From: Gordionus sp. m RMFG-2023 | Taxonomy: Eukaryota > Nematomorpha > Gordioida > Chordodea > Parachordodidae | DNA length: 64,000 bases | Assembly: GCF_954871325.1 (NCBI RefSeq) | Contig: NC_088777.1 | Span: forward strand, 3,598,509-3,662,508 | Direction: 5' to 3' | Shown here: piece after piece, positions 12,554 to 25,339 of the stretch | Layout of the letters: each line of letters begins with the position of its first letter | How positions within the stretch are numbered: the stretch's first letter is position 1 | Position numbers and translations under genes: made by a program | Notes under the pieces: generated by a model | Told to the model about the DNA's origin: nothing | Database searches by the model: none | Seen by the model: the letters and a program-made list of their open reading frames with translations, nothing else

Positions 12554-12949
12554 AAATGAATTTATCAAGAAAATGTATCTCTCACTTCAATTAATAGAGT
12601 ATATGTGAAAAACCTTTACCCTAAGAATTTGTTGGCATTTGCAGTTTTGGTCAAACCCAAATTATAACAAATGAGAAATAGAAACACCACAAGCTATTAA
12701 TCATTGTCTATATACATGGTTTATTTATTTTGATTATATCAATATATATATATTGGTAATAAAAACTATTTACCATCTTCCTACTCCTGATAGTAGTGAG
12801 GATCATCATCTAGATTATAAGCTTAATTTTTAACTTCACTCATATCTGTAATAGAAATACGAATGAATATATTTATTATAATAATTGCTATATTAAAATA
12901 AGAAAATTCATAACAAATGTCTCTGTCTCTTACCTTATATTATTATTTT

Positions 12950-15920
12950 TTTTCTCTTTAGCTTTCATCTTTTCTGGCGGTAAGCTCCATCAACATCTCT
13001 CTCCACTCTATGTTATTCATACAATCTCGTTTATCTAATTTATAATTCTTCATATTGGCTCTAACTTTATGGCCCCATTGAAGTTTTGGCCTTCCTCTTT
13101 TACGTTTGTCCATTTTCCAAACTTTCAACCTTATTTCCTATGTAGTTCATAGGCCTTCTCATTGTGTGCCCATACTACCTAAGTCTGTTTACCATTAACT
13201 TAGTCTTAATGGGCACTACCTTTAAACTACTTAGTATTCTTGTACTGGGCCCTTTATCCTTTCTTGTTACCCCAGCAATTAACATCAGCATTCTCATCTC
13301 CATAGTTTGTAGACTTCTCTCGTCTGATTCTTTAGTTGATCATGTTTCCGAACTATATAGAATAGTTGATTGGTGGAATTGTAAATTTTTCCTTCTAATT
13401 TGTGTGGGATTCTTTTGTCAAACAGTACTCCAGATAAAGATCTCCACTTTAACCACCATTGATTAATTTTACTCTTTATCTCATTTTACTCTTTATTTCT
13501 TTTTCTATTGAGCCGTTTGTTTGTATAGTGGAGTCCAAATATTTGCAGCTTTCAATTGCTGATATCTGCCATTCATTTATATCAATACTCTCTGTTTCAT
13601 CTCCTCCTATCACCATATACTCCGTCTTTTCTCTATTTACTTTTAATCCATGCTTTTCTAGGATATTTGTCCAACTCATTAATCTTTCTTTCATTTCATC
13701 CTTGGATTCGGCAAGTATCACAATATCATATTCCACGGGACTGTTTGAGGTATAGACTGTGCTAATACATCTATTGCTGTAATGAAGAGAAGTGGGCTGA
13801 GAGGCGACCCTTGAACTCCTTCCGCTATTGTGAAGCCTGCTTAACTACCTGTTGTGCTACGAACCATTATTGTATGGCCCATATACATATCCTGTATTAT
13901 TCTTATATATTTCTCGGAAATCTTTTTGTGGCGTAGCGCCCACCAGATAAGTTTTCTTTGGATTCTATCAAAGGCCTTTTCTAGATCGAGAAAAACCATG
14001 TGTAGCTTTTTGTTCTTTTCCCTGTATTTTTCACTCATTTGACTAATTGCGTAGATAGCATCAGTTGTTGATCTTCTCCAGGCATAAAGCCAAACTGAGT
14101 CTCTCCTATTTCGATTATATCTATTAATCTTTTATTATTTTTTTCGTATAGTTTTAGACAGTGTGACATTATTTTATGCCCCTGTAATTTTGATAATTGT
14201 GTGGGTCCCCTTTATTTTTGAAGATAGGAATTAGTAGCTCTGCCTCCATTTTTGAGGAATTTCTTCATTTCCCTGTATTTTATTTTACAGATTTGTGAGG
14301 AGATGTATTCCATCATCTCCTAATGCTTTAAGGCTTTTTATATCATTTGGACCCCTAGTTTTGTTGTTTTTCATATGCTTGAGGCATGTTATTATTTCTT
14401 ATTCTGTTATTGGTTGTATAAGGTTTTGACATAGGAAGTGATCTTGTGCGGATTAAAGTTGAGAAGCTCCTAAAAATATTCTTTCCATCTATTCATTATT
14501 TCCTTTTCCTTTATTATCAATTTTTCATCTTTATTTTTGATTAATTTCAGAGTTCCGTTTATATCCCTAGAGTTCTTTTCTCGCTGTTTGGCTAATCTGT
14601 ATATTTTATTTTGCCCTTCTTTGGTATGTAGTTCTTCATACATGTCATCGTATGCCATAGCTTTGGCCCTAGCCACCGCCTTTGTAGCTATTCTCTTGGA
14701 TTTTTTGTATCTTGTCTTATCATCTGGGTTTTTGGATTTGTGCCATATAGAGGTTTTTTTTCTCCTGTATAGTGGTTTGTACCTCTTTATTCCACCACCA
14801 TAGTTCTTTGTATAGCCTAATGTCGATTTAGCAGTGTCCATTAATCTGGATGAAAAGTTTGTCCACATTTTTTAACTGACTTGCGATATTATTTCAATGT
14901 TTGCATTGATTGCAAAGGCATCTGTCATTGTTTTTAATTTACCCCATTTGATGCATGGTTCCAGTTTTATCTTGTTTTGATTGGATTTATTTGTGATGTG
15001 TAAATCCATGAATAGTAGCTTGTGTTGCGCGGCGATATCTTCTCCTGGGATGACTTTGCAGTCTATTACATCTTTTAATCTTCTGCCAGAGATTAGCATG
15101 TAATCTATATGTGTTTTCCGTGTGCCACTTCATATGTTATTAAATGACTGTCCTTTTTCCTATAGTACGTGTTGGTTAAAGCAAAGTTGAAGTCTTGCGC
15201 AAATTTCAATATATGCTCTCCTTCATCATTTCTTTCTCCATATCCAAAACCACCATGATGCCTTTTGTAGCGATCTCTTGCTTTTCCCACATGCGCATTT
15301 AAGTCACCGCCTATTATGACTAGGTCATCCTTAGGGATTTCCACTGCAGCTTCATCAAGGATAGCTCTAAAGTCATCTTTCACTTCTTCCTTGCAACCCG
15401 TTTGAGGAGCATATACTGAAAGCATGTGTAGTATTGATTGACCAATGCAGAGGTTTATCTTCATTAGTCTATCAGAGATCCTGTTGACTTCTGCTATTGA
15501 GGAGGTTAGATCTTGACGGAGGATAATGCCAACACCGTTCCTATTGCTAATAATTCTATTATAGTACAATTTATACCCATCTCCAATCATAAAAGTCTTC
15601 TGACCACTCCATTTTGTCTCTTGTATGTACGCTATATGTTCAACATTGATGCCAATTCTCTCATTTTACCTTTAAGCGTCCCAATATTCAAACTTGCTAA
15701 TCTTGTTTTCACAGGATGGAAGTCTACACCCTACGCGTCGCTTGGAAAGGAACGCCCAGCTTTCATATTCATATCATCATTTGTTTCCTTTATTTTGTTT
15801 CTTGGACAAGTATCCTTAGCACAAGGCTGTCCTGACTTGTCGGTAACCGGGGTGTCATCTCTAAGCTCCAAAATTTATCTACAATATGTCTTTACACATC
15901 AGTCATCGAAGAAAAACCTG
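12950..15920 (-). mobile_element. RTE-like LINE (non-LTR retrotransposon), broken
   Basis: Read on the minus strand, 15.7-14.9 kb encodes an APE-type endonuclease: LNIGTLKGKMREL, QETKWSGQ, NGVGIIL, LSVYAPQTGC, VIIGGDLNAHVG, GGFGYGERNDEGE, then LISGRRLKDVIDCKV. 14.9-14.5 kb is a basic linker ending NRWKEYF. 14.04-13.84 kb is reverse transcriptase (VFLDLEKAFDRI). 13.74-13.48 kb continues it (WTNILEKHGLKVN, EYMVIGGDE), and the C-terminus near 13.0-13.1 kb has KRKRGRPKLQWGHKV. The coding frame is interrupted several times: stops and frame changes separate the endonuclease, linker and RT blocks, and the YxDD box is changed to YDIVILAES. It sits between the 180-bp inverted arms and splits an older repeat. 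It is about 3 kb, near RTE length. The clade call is by motif memory only. Confidence 0.85.
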
Positions 15921-16239
15921 AAAGTTTTTATGCTCCTTACACGTCATCTTCTTCCTTCTGTTTCCAGGCATACATCTAAACCATTAGGCCACAATGAAAT
16001 AATAATATATTGGTATTGCCAACCCTAATAGAGATTATCTTTGCTCATATAAGCCAGGGTAAAATAATTCCTCACTAAGTTACAAAACATGATAGAAATT
16101 TATACTAACTATGAGCAGAATCAGTTTCAGAAATTTCAGATGTAGTTATATAGTAGTTTGTAAAGGTTGTATTGTTTCCTTAACATTTGTTGAAGAAATA
16201 GGAATTAATAAAAAAATTGTTTCTTTATTTTCATTTAGT

Positions 16240-16425
16240 GTAGTTAAATTACCGGACTATTTCTATTGTGTCTTAGTCAAGCTTTTAGACTAAAAATTGT
16301 ATTAAGCTTCTAAGTCGAACCTCAACTTGAAGATTGATTAGAATATTTCTGGATAAAAATATGGCTACGCTGGTTTATAGTTGGCTAAAGGTAAGTAGTT
16401 TAACAACACTACTTTCACTCTAAAA
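16240..16425 (-). repeat. right arm of the 4.5-kb inverted-repeat structure
   Basis: Reverse complement of 11927-12110, ending GTTTAACAACACTA. Together with the left arm it brackets the LINE. Confidence 0.6.
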
Positions 16426-16850
16426 TATTCTCCGGTGTTTTAAATAACTGTAGATATTATAAATAATATTATGTTTGAACTATAATAAATAAAATAATTA
16501 TAATAAGTGCAATTTAAACTTGATACGCGAAAATTAAGTACCTATATAATCGTTATACAGAAACACACATGAAAATGATAAAATATGAATTTAATGATGA
16601 TTGATTAATGGATAAAAATGAAAACAGGATAGAAAGAAATTTACAAACAATACCTGTTTTTTGAATAAATATTTGAAATTTATTTTAAAAAATATAAAAA
16701 TAAACAATTACAAAAATAATTTTTTCAATTTGAGGGGCCGGAAAAAATTTTGGGGCTTAATTTCGGGGCCAAAGATTTTTTCTGAAAGCCAGGTGTGGGG
16801 GCCAAAAAAATTTGTGGGCCTACCCCTCCGTGGCTACAGCTCTGTGAAAA
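16426..16850. other. AT-rich spacer
   Basis: No gene supported. Confidence 0.4.
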
Positions 16851-17405
16851 AGTGAACTAGATTTATTTAACTTTCGTTTTATTATTTAAAAACCTCGAAT
16901 CTTCGAGAGAATTTGAATTAAAAAAAACAACATTTTGATTTAATTTTAAAGTAGTGCAAATCGGGGTCAAAATATGGTATGAATTTATATATCCGGCAAA
17001 ATTAAAAAAAAATGTGGGATGGCCATTATCATTACCTAGACTTATAATAATATTTTGCTTAATAACACGGAGACTAGGTATCCAATTTAGTTTATTTTAT
17101 AAATATTTGTTTTGTTTAATTTCCACCAAACCTAGGTTCTGGATAAGACCATAACATTATGCATCATATTAGCTAGGGTTAATTAATAATAATTTAAAAA
17201 TTTGGTTAAGTTTTAATATTAATCACTAGTTATTATTCATAATTTTGTTTAACAATTTTATTTGGGAAATTTTTATTTGGATAAATTTTACAGGATTTTT
17301 TTTTTTTATTTTGTTTGATTTTCTCAAAAATTTTAAATATTTTATTTGGGGATTTTTCCTATTTTGTTAATTTTCAGAAAATAAATTTAATATTTTATGG
17401 GATCA
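16851..17405 (+). repeat. 1.8-kb repeat, right part of interrupted copy A
   Basis: Matches 27474-28020 and 34070-34625: AACTAGATTTATTTA, GTAGTGCAAATCGGGGTCAA, AGACTAGGTATCCAATTT, CATAACATTAT. Its left part is at 12408-12720, so the LINE and inverted arms lie in between. The Gypsy remnant follows directly at 17.42 kb. Confidence 0.75.
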
Positions 17406-17419
17406 AAAAAAAGGGAATT

Positions 17420-19020
17420 AGTTTCTGTGCCACTCCCCCCCCCCTCCCCTTCACAGACTCCTTGGGTCTACTTATTTCTCTTCCTTGTTTTTTGTAATTT
17501 CTCCCCTTATAATTCTCCATTTCCCACACTTCGCACTTGCTGTCTCTACTTCCTTTCTCACTGTCGAACATCCCATTTCCATTCCCCAATATTTGACCTC
17601 CTCTCACCGCATCTACACGATCTTTCATTGTAATCCCTACACTTTCTCCCCAAAATATGAATTCTCCCTCATCCATATTGTCTCTCTCGGTCCTCCATTC
17701 ATGCATCATTTCTCCTGGAAATTTCTCCATCCTCCCTGACCGTCTTTTTAATGTCCTCTCTGATGTCCTATTTGACGGCTAAATATTCCCCAGGGCGCAA
17801 ATACTCCCCAAAAATCATATACCGAGTTACGGAGCAGTTTGAACATGAGGGGGAACCAATCATCCTAGCTAACGTATTTATGGATAGGGTTATGAGTAGC
17901 TTGTGGAACCGACCCATAGTTGCGCTCTCGACCGACGGCGCTGACGGAGGCAAGACGGCGCTAGAGTACGGGGAAACCCTGTCCATAAAAAGTTATACTC
18001 TCCTATCAATAATCCACAATTCCAACACCTTGCTTCGTTAACTCCCTACATCGCCTATTTGCACTCTTCCTATCATCTCCATTTCAGATCCATCAACTGT
18101 CTCACTCTAATTTTCTCCCTCATTATTGCACTATTCGGCCAAAGTCTCCTAAAATCTTCATATCCAACACCGAAATGGCCGCGCTTGTATCAAACAACAT
18201 TGATATCATTTTCCCATTTATATTAAACGACACTTTCGGACTCTGAAGACATATTTCTTCTTCTTTAACCTCCTCCCGCAACATCTTCACAACCATTTCT
18301 TTCGTCTCCGTTTTCAACTCCACGGTCTGAATTCTCTTTCCTCACAACCATATAGTCATCCCCTATCGCAATCTCTCGCCCAATATCCTTCATCTTAACA
18401 TTTTGAACATACGATACCCATTTCGCCTTTTGCTGCTACCCCTATTACACTCCTCACATTGATCGCATTTGAACTTTATCCCCTCTGCGGAAACCTACCT
18501 TTTGTATTAACATTTCCCACATTACAATCTTCCATCCTATGTCCAAATCTACCACATCCAGCGCATCTAAATCGGTCATGTTTACTCAAAATGTTGAAAT
18601 GTGACCACTCTGACCACATTCAAAATATCTGATATTTTGACAGTTAATCGCTATATACCCCTTTGCACCCCATTTGTAACAAACCATATTTCTGCATCTC
18701 GGCGCTTAAATACTAAACGGTCGCGATAATTCTCTACGTCCTCGGTAAACGGTCATACTTCTCTCCTCGTTATTTCCATTGTTTATTCTCCCTATATCAT
18801 CCTTCACCCATCCTCTCATTATTTCTTGCACCGGTACGTTACTCTTCCCAATCTATCATTTTCACCATTATGTCCTTCCACCAATAACGACTCTCCACGG
18901 ATTCTAATACTTCTTTCTCTTCGTATTTTTCTTCCAAAGTATATACTGCACAACCATATTACCAATACAATCATGCCCCCCCCCCCCCCAGTATATTGTA
19001 CTGAAACTCCACATATTTTA
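17420..19020 (-). mobile_element. old Ty3/Gypsy-like LTR-retrotransposon remnant
   Basis: On the minus strand two zinc-knuckle motifs are visible at 18.66-18.50 kb (ECGQSGHI and CAGCGRFGHRMEDC), followed by an aspartic-protease-like segment near 18.2 kb (SMLFDTSAAISVLD). G+C is markedly higher than in the surroundings. No convincing RT or integrase and no paired LTRs were seen. It is an old, partial copy with many breaks. Confidence 0.6.
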
Positions 19021-19934
19021 TTATTTTAAAACTCTTCATTTAAAATTTTTAAAAATATTTAAATTTCCAAAAAAAAATAATTTTCTTTAAAAAATTTATA
19101 TCCCAAATAATTTAAGTTATTATAAAATATTTATATTTAACTTTACTTAGGATATTTTTACTACTTGCAACGTTAAACAATAGGAAATGATTAGTAAAAT
19201 TAATACTAAAATGATGAAACAGTACATAACCCTGATTTATACCCTTTTCACTACTACTTCCAATAATGACGGTCACTTGTTTCACATTTCTTCGCTACTA
19301 CTTCCAATAATTGACGGTCACTATTTTTCTACTGCAAAGTTCCAATAACCACAATGCTCCACAGAATTTACACAAAAAATATAATTTCTAAGAAAAAATT
19401 TTTTTTTTTTACATTCCTATATTTTCGTGACTGGTACATGGCACCTTTTATCTTGTGCCGTCGATAATACTACACAATTTCCAAATATTTTTCAAGGTAT
19501 ATATATTTTTTTATATTCAAATGCCAACTTATTACAAGGGGAAAACAAAACGAGTTAAATTTTGTAATCACGAAAAATTATGAATTTTAAAAAAATAAAA
19601 AGAGAAAAAGAAAATAATGAATTCATAAAAAAATAATGAATTTGAAATATTAGAAATTTTGATTCCCTTTTATAGGGTAGCGAATAATAATTTTAAAAAA
19701 ATAATTAAATACTAACAAGCTAATTTTAGCTTTGTTATCTTCTTTTAAAATTGCAAACCACCTACTCGTGCCGAAAATTTAAATTATAAGCTTAAAAATA
19801 CATTTTTACAAATCATAAATTCCAGCATAATAATTATAATTAAAAATTTATATTGTAAAATTGTAAAATACAATGACCCAACTAAAAATATATAGTTAAC
19901 GCGATCATATAAAAATCATTATGACTATTGCAGA
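19021..19934. other. AT-rich spacer with a short tandem motif
   Basis: CTACTACTTCCAATAATGACG-type units recur at 19251-19345 (two good copies, a third partial). A poly(C) run lies just before, at 18976-18989. No gene. Confidence 0.45.
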
Positions 19935-20158
19935 TAGTGTTGTTAAAAGGCTCGATTTGAGCCGATTTTTAAAAACGGCTAACTCAATATTTTAGCTAGA
20001 AAAATATTGACTAAGCCTTGAGATTTTGCTAAGGGGTGTCCAAACCTTTGTTCCATCTACGAGAAAAATCTTCAGGTTTCCCTAATATTTTTCTGGATAA
20101 AATATTGAATTAGCCGTTTTTAAAAATCGGCTTAAAACGAGCCATTTAACAACACTAC
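19935..20158. mobile_element. MITE family 1 (copy b)
   Basis: TAGTGTTGTTAAA at the left, TTTAACAACACTA at the right, ~75-bp inverted ends. Flanks ATTGCAGA / CTTCCAGA match at 6 of 8 positions. Confidence 0.85.
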
Positions 20159-20409
20159 TTCCAGATGTTGGATTATTATTATTATATTTGAAGTAAAAAT
20201 AATGATGATGTTATATAATATATATTTTTTTCGAAATATTGGATTTTTTTTTTATTCATTAAAAAAAATTTTGATTTTAAAAGAGGAAAATTATTTTATA
20301 AATTAAAGGGATTATAAAAGATATTTTTTTTCCCGATTTTCATTATTAAATTTTTGCAAAAATTTTGGAAAATTAATTTTTAAATAAAGATATAATAAAT
20401 TGTAATAGT

Positions 20410-21040
20410 TGTTGCAGGTGGCTGCAAGCTTGAGTTGAAGTTGCGTATAGAAGTTGATTAAATTATTATCGATGTTAACTAAAACTCTCAATTAGAATTA
20501 TTATTATATTGGAATCTAAATAAAGAAAGAATAAAAGATATTTAAATAAATTAGGATAAACAAATATATAATATAACAAAGAATAAAAAAAACTTTACGA
20601 CTATAAAAAATCACTTTATTCGATAAAGAATCCAAATTATATTAAAAAAATTTAATAATAATATTATGTGTCTTATTTCACTTTTTAAAGCGATATATAT
20701 AATAATTGTTTTACAATTAATTATTTTTAATTTTTTTATTTTTTATTATTTATTTTTTTTAATAAATACATATAAAGTAAAAATCATTAAATTAAATATA
20801 ATATATATAAAGTTATTACACACTAAAAAATAAATAACTATATATATATTTAATTTAATGATTTTTACAATTAATTAGAATATATGAAAATATATAAAAT
20901 AATATTATGTTAATTTTAAGTTCATTTACAAAAAATAATTCCCCCCAAAAAAATATTATATTCGTTTTCAGTTTATTTATGAATAATAACTTCCAAAAAT
21001 TAACATTCTAATTTCTCAAAATGTATTTGCATATACAACA
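20410..21040 (-). repeat. 3' LTR of the Gypsy element
   Basis: Begins TGTTGCAGG and ends ATACAACA on the plus strand. It matches 26012-26487 along its length, except for an AT-rich insertion at ~20717-20866 that is itself palindromic. Confidence 0.95.
20717..20866. mobile_element. small palindromic insertion in the 3' LTR
   Basis: About 150 bp absent from the other LTR, flanked by repeated ACAATTAAT. The inner part has inverted ends GTAAAAATCATTAAATTAAA and its complement around a short loop, as in a MITE. It postdates the insertion of the Gypsy element. Confidence 0.7.
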
Positions 21041-21054
21041 CTTCCCTCCTTTAG
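21041..21054 (-). other. polypurine tract
   Basis: On the minus strand AAAGGAGGGAAG stands directly against the inner edge of the 3' LTR, the usual place for the plus-strand primer of LTR elements. Confidence 0.8.
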
Positions 21055-21385
21055 ATCTCCCTTGTCCCCGTAGTGTTTGATGATTCTACCATATTTCGCA
21101 CTGGTAAATTTGTATTATTATTCGCGGTCAACTCTACACTTGGACAATATCGTAACTTGCGTCCTCCCCCGCAAGCCCAACATTCCAGTCTCTTCGTTAT
21201 CCCATAAGGTGCTAACCTTCGATCAAATTTTGTTCTTCTCGGCATTTCTTGTAACCAATCCCCATATCTTTGTTGTGGCTCATTTCTAGCTGCCTCTATC
21301 CATCTATTGGATTACGCCGATCCGTCTACTTCTCTTATCTCCATCTTTATGATCTTATTCCCTACTCTGACGTATGATGCCATCT
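21050..21385 (-). other. accessory coding region downstream of integrase (Gypsy element)
   Basis: Between integrase and the polypurine tract lies a codon-like region of ~110 residues beginning MASYVRVGNKIIKM and containing RLECWACGGGRKL. It is not part of the integrase and has no obvious membrane segment. I do not recognise a family. Broken. Confidence 0.5.
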
Positions 21386-21399
21386 AAATAAATTACTTT

Positions 21400-21800
21400 A
21401 TAAACATATATATATATTCCTCAACTCTTAATTATCTATATTTCATTATATTTTCTCCACTTACCTTTTATTCATTTATAAATTATGAATCTCATAATTA
21501 GGTCTATTATCCATTTAATTTCATTCCAATTTATGATTCCTTCCATTACGTCTAACATCAATTTATTCCTTCTTTAAATTATGATTCTCCTACTATGTTT
21601 ATCATCAATTTCATTTCTTTAGAAAATATGAGTCTCGTCATAATAGATCTAACATCAATTTATTTCTTTATAAATTATGATTCTCATAAATATGTCTCAT
21701 CAGAAATTATGATTCTCATAAATATGTCTCATCAGAAATTATGATTCTCATAAATATGTCTTTCATCAATTTATTTCTTCTAATTTTTCGTATATTTCTC
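21400..21800. repeat. AATTATGATTCTCATAA tandem units inside the Gypsy element
   Basis: Between the accessory frame and the integrase, motifs of the form ATTATGATTCTCATAAATATG recur with spacing of about 40-50 bases, most regular at 21675-21765. Non-coding. Confidence 0.6.
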
Positions 21801-21804
21801 AAAT

Positions 21805-24200
21805 CTCTTTAAAGTCCTAAGCTTCTACGCCTTATTTGTTTCAGGTGTCTTGTATATGTACCTTCTTGTCCTTCAATTTCTACTTCTACTTTTTTTCTTC
21901 CTATATTCTTGCTTACTATACCTTTCCCCCATTTAACTGGACCCTCAAACAGAAGAATCCATACCAAACTTCCAACTTTAATTTTCTCCTCATATGTATT
22001 ATCTTTTGGCTTTAATTTTTCTTTCAAAAAATCTAATTCAGTTCTTGTTTTTCTACCTAAAAACATCTCTGCTGGCGAATTCCCCTTGCTATTCTTAGTA
22101 TTATTGTATGCTAATAATAATAACCACCATCTTCCTTCTCCATATTTTTCTTTTTTTAACCAATTTTTAACTATAGCCACCATTCGTTCTGCTTGTCCAT
22201 TACTTCTTAGATAATATGGTGGAGATAATACATGTTCAATCTTCCACCTATCATAAAACTTATCAAATGCCTTGCCTCTAAATGCTGGACCACTATCCGA
22301 TACTAATGTCTTCATTAATCCATATTACCAAAATCTTTTAACTTATTCAACGCTACTTTTGAAGATAGGCCAAATACCTGTTGACAATCTATCCATTTTG
22401 AACCAGCATCTACCATAATAAAGTACTTTTTCCTTTCAAATTCTAAAAAATCTACGTGTATTCTTTCACATGGCACATTTGTCTCTGGCCATTTATCTTC
22501 CTTATCCCTTGCCGGTAAATTAGCACACATATTACATGTTTCACAGCTCTTAGCTAATTCTTCTATTTCCTTATTCATTCTAGGCCACCAAATGTATTCT
22601 CTTGCTTTATTTTTCATTCTCTCTATGCCTTGATGACCTGAATGTATTACACCTAAGGTTTCTATTCTTAGCTTATTCGGTATCACTAATCTATATCCTC
22701 TCAATAAACAATTGTCTTCTATATTTAATTCGCTTCTAATATTCTTAAATGCTTTGTCTTCCTTCTTCCATTCTGCATCTCCTTTTAAACAAGTTCCAAT
22801 TCTTAATAATTCTTCATCTTCCCTGGATATCTCCTTTACTATTTCAAAAGTTATCGGTTTTTCTCTTGTATCTATTTTTAAGGTCTTATAACATTATTAT
22901 TAAGTTCTTCTGTTTTACTATATTCTAAAATATTTATCATTGGCTCTTTGTTTTTGTCTTCAAAGTCCTTATCAAACAATCTCGATAAAACATCTGGTAA
23001 ACAATTCTGTTCTGCCCTGAATCTTATTTCAAAATCGAGATTCCCTACCAATATAAGCCATTTCTGTAGCCTTGGTGAAATCATCAACTCCTTATTGTTC
23101 TTCTTAAAGAGCCCTACTAAAGGTTTGTGATCAGTATATAACAAAAATCTTCGGCCTAACAAATACTCTCTACATTTGGTTAAACCAAACTTGACAGCTA
23201 ATGCTTCCTTTTCTATTGTTGAATAATTCTTCTCAGTATTGCTAAATTGTCTTGACACGAATAAGATAGGCTTTTCTATACCGTCAACTATTTGTATTAA
23301 AACTCCTCCTATACCTTTATTAGAAGCGTCTACTGCAAGAACAATATCTAATTTCTCATCGAAGCAATTTAATATAGGTTTACTTGCCATCTTTATCTTT
23401 AATCTTTCAAAACTTTCTTTTTGGGCTGTTCCCCATTCAAACTTATTATTTTTCTTCAATACATTATATAATGGTGTAGCAATTTCAGCAAAATCTTGTA
23501 TAAAACGATGATAATAATTCGTAGCCCCTAAAAACGACTGTAATTCAGATTTATTATTTGGCGCTCTCATATTCATTATCTTGTCTATATTCTTCGAAAT
23601 TGGAGTAATCTCGTTTCCTTTAACAAAATGACCTTAATACCTTATTCCTCGTACTCCAAAAACGCTTTTCTTCATATTAGCTCTTAAGCCATTTTCTAAT
23701 ATTATATCTAATACTTTAACTAATCTAGTATTATGTTCTTCTTCGGTTCTACCTGATATTAAAACATCTTCTAAATAATACACTATTCCATCTAAACCTT
23801 GAAATAAAGAAGCCATCGTCTTTTGAAATATCGCAGCTGATACCTTCAACCCAAACGGTAAACGACAGAAAGCAAATAATCCTCTATGTGTTGTAATAGT
23901 TAACAATCTACTTGTTTTCTCATTCACCTTAATTTGTAAATATATTCGAGAAATCTATCTTCGAAAAAAAAATAGCTTCTCTCAGGTTCGCTAATAACTC
24001 TCTATCCTCGGTAATGGATAACTAACTGTGATAATCCATGGATTTAACGAAACTCTATAATCTAAGCATAGTCTTAAACTATTATCTGCCTTTCTTATGG
24101 GGACTAACGGTGTCGCCCAGTCGCTATGCACTATAGCGTATTATACCTTTCTTCAACCAATTATTTAACTCCTTATCAACCTCATCTATTAGGCTGGTAA
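21805..24200 (-). other. Gypsy pol region: RT, RNase H, integrase
   Basis: RT lies at about 24.2-23.6 kb (CRLPFGLKVSAAIFQ, then a YLED-type box). RNase H is at about 23.4-22.9 kb (VLAVDASNKGIGGVL, YSTIEKEALAV, LYTDHKPLV). The integrase zinc finger and core are at about 22.7-21.8 kb (GHQGIERMKNKAREYIWWP, CETC, LVSDSGPAFRGKAF, LSPPYYLRSNGQAERMV). It is a single Ty3/Gypsy-type pol, now broken. Confidence 0.9.
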
Positions 24201-25000
24201 TCTCTTAATAATCTTATATCCACTTCAACATCTTTTAGCGTACCTAACTCCTCTTTAAAAACCTTCATGTATTGATCTAAAATTATACTTATTTCAGGGC
24301 TGCATTTATCTTCAACAATTTCTTCCTGTTCTGATATCTTCTTAATTCTCTGCTTGTAGATTTCAACTGGTGTTGCCTCAATAGAATTTATACCTCTAGG
24401 AATATTATTCTCTTCGTCTCTATATTCAATTAAAAACTCTGGAGTTCGATTTCTAAGTTTATTGAGAACTACCTCTTGTTTATCTACTATATTAGGGAAC
24501 TTAAGTTTATCGAAATCACTCTCTATCGTTTCCTTATTTTCATCATTCATTCTCAAGATTTTTTCAATAAAGACCGGATCTAATATTTTTATATCTCCCC
24601 AACCTAAAATTGGCTCAATATTCAAAGTGGTTATCCATAAAGTTATACCTCTATTAATTCCAGGTAATCTTATTCTGTAATAACCTTTAATTTTCACTAC
24701 GCTACCATCTAATTGTTTGGCTCTTATCTTTTTTAAAACAAATCCTTTTCCTGGCCAAAATTTATTAAAATCCTTTATACTCATCAAACTAATTTCTGCT
24801 CCTGTATCTAATAAAAAACATATTTCAGCTTTCTCACTCTTTATCTTTATTCTCGGGCATCTATTTTTCATTAAAAAATCCTCTAATTCAACCTTTCGTA
24901 CGTCTACCAACGTTGCATCTTTCAACTTATATATATCAAAATTTCTCCTCTCTATCTTTATGTCTCTCATTTTATCTCTACTTCTCTTAATAGCTGATTT
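24200..25000 (-). other. Gypsy aspartic protease region
   Basis: A retropepsin-like motif (ICFLLDTGAEISLMS) with the downstream ILGWGDIKIL segment, upstream of RT as in Ty3/Gypsy. The segment between protease and RT is long and charged. Confidence 0.85.
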
Positions 25001-25335
25001 ATAATTAACAAAATTAACAAATTTATCATTATCAACAAAATTATCATTAAAATTATCATTCGAATTATCATTAAAATTATCATTCGAATTATCATTAAAA
25101 TTATCATTCGAATTATCATTAAAATTATCAATAAAATTATCCTTAACATTATCCTTAAAATTATCATTAATCAATAAAATTATCCGTAAAATTATCATTC
25201 AAATTATCATCAAAATTATCACTAAAATTATCAATAAAATTATCCGTAAAATTATCATTCAAATTATAATTAAAATTATCAATAAAATTATCCTTAAAAT
25301 TATCATTCAAATTATCATTAAAATTAACATTTCCT
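25000..25335 (-). repeat. Asn/Asp-coding minisatellite in the Gypsy element
   Basis: Repeats of ~24 bases (AATTATCATTCGAATTATCA) encode NDNFNDNS-like units in the element's direction. Most regular at 25040-25130. It lies between the zinc knuckles and the protease. Confidence 0.85.
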
Positions 25336-25339
25336 TCTA

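Noticed and set aside
13164-16028. Plus-strand open frames of 60-170 residues
   Set aside because: They are antisense shadows of the RTE-like LINE, which has clear motifs on the minus strand.
17397-18041. Plus-strand frames over the old Gypsy remnant
   Set aside because: The zinc-knuckle and protease motifs are on the minus strand; the plus frames show no motif.
25000-25335. CRISPR-like or satellite array
   Set aside because: It is an in-frame coding repeat inside the Gypsy element.
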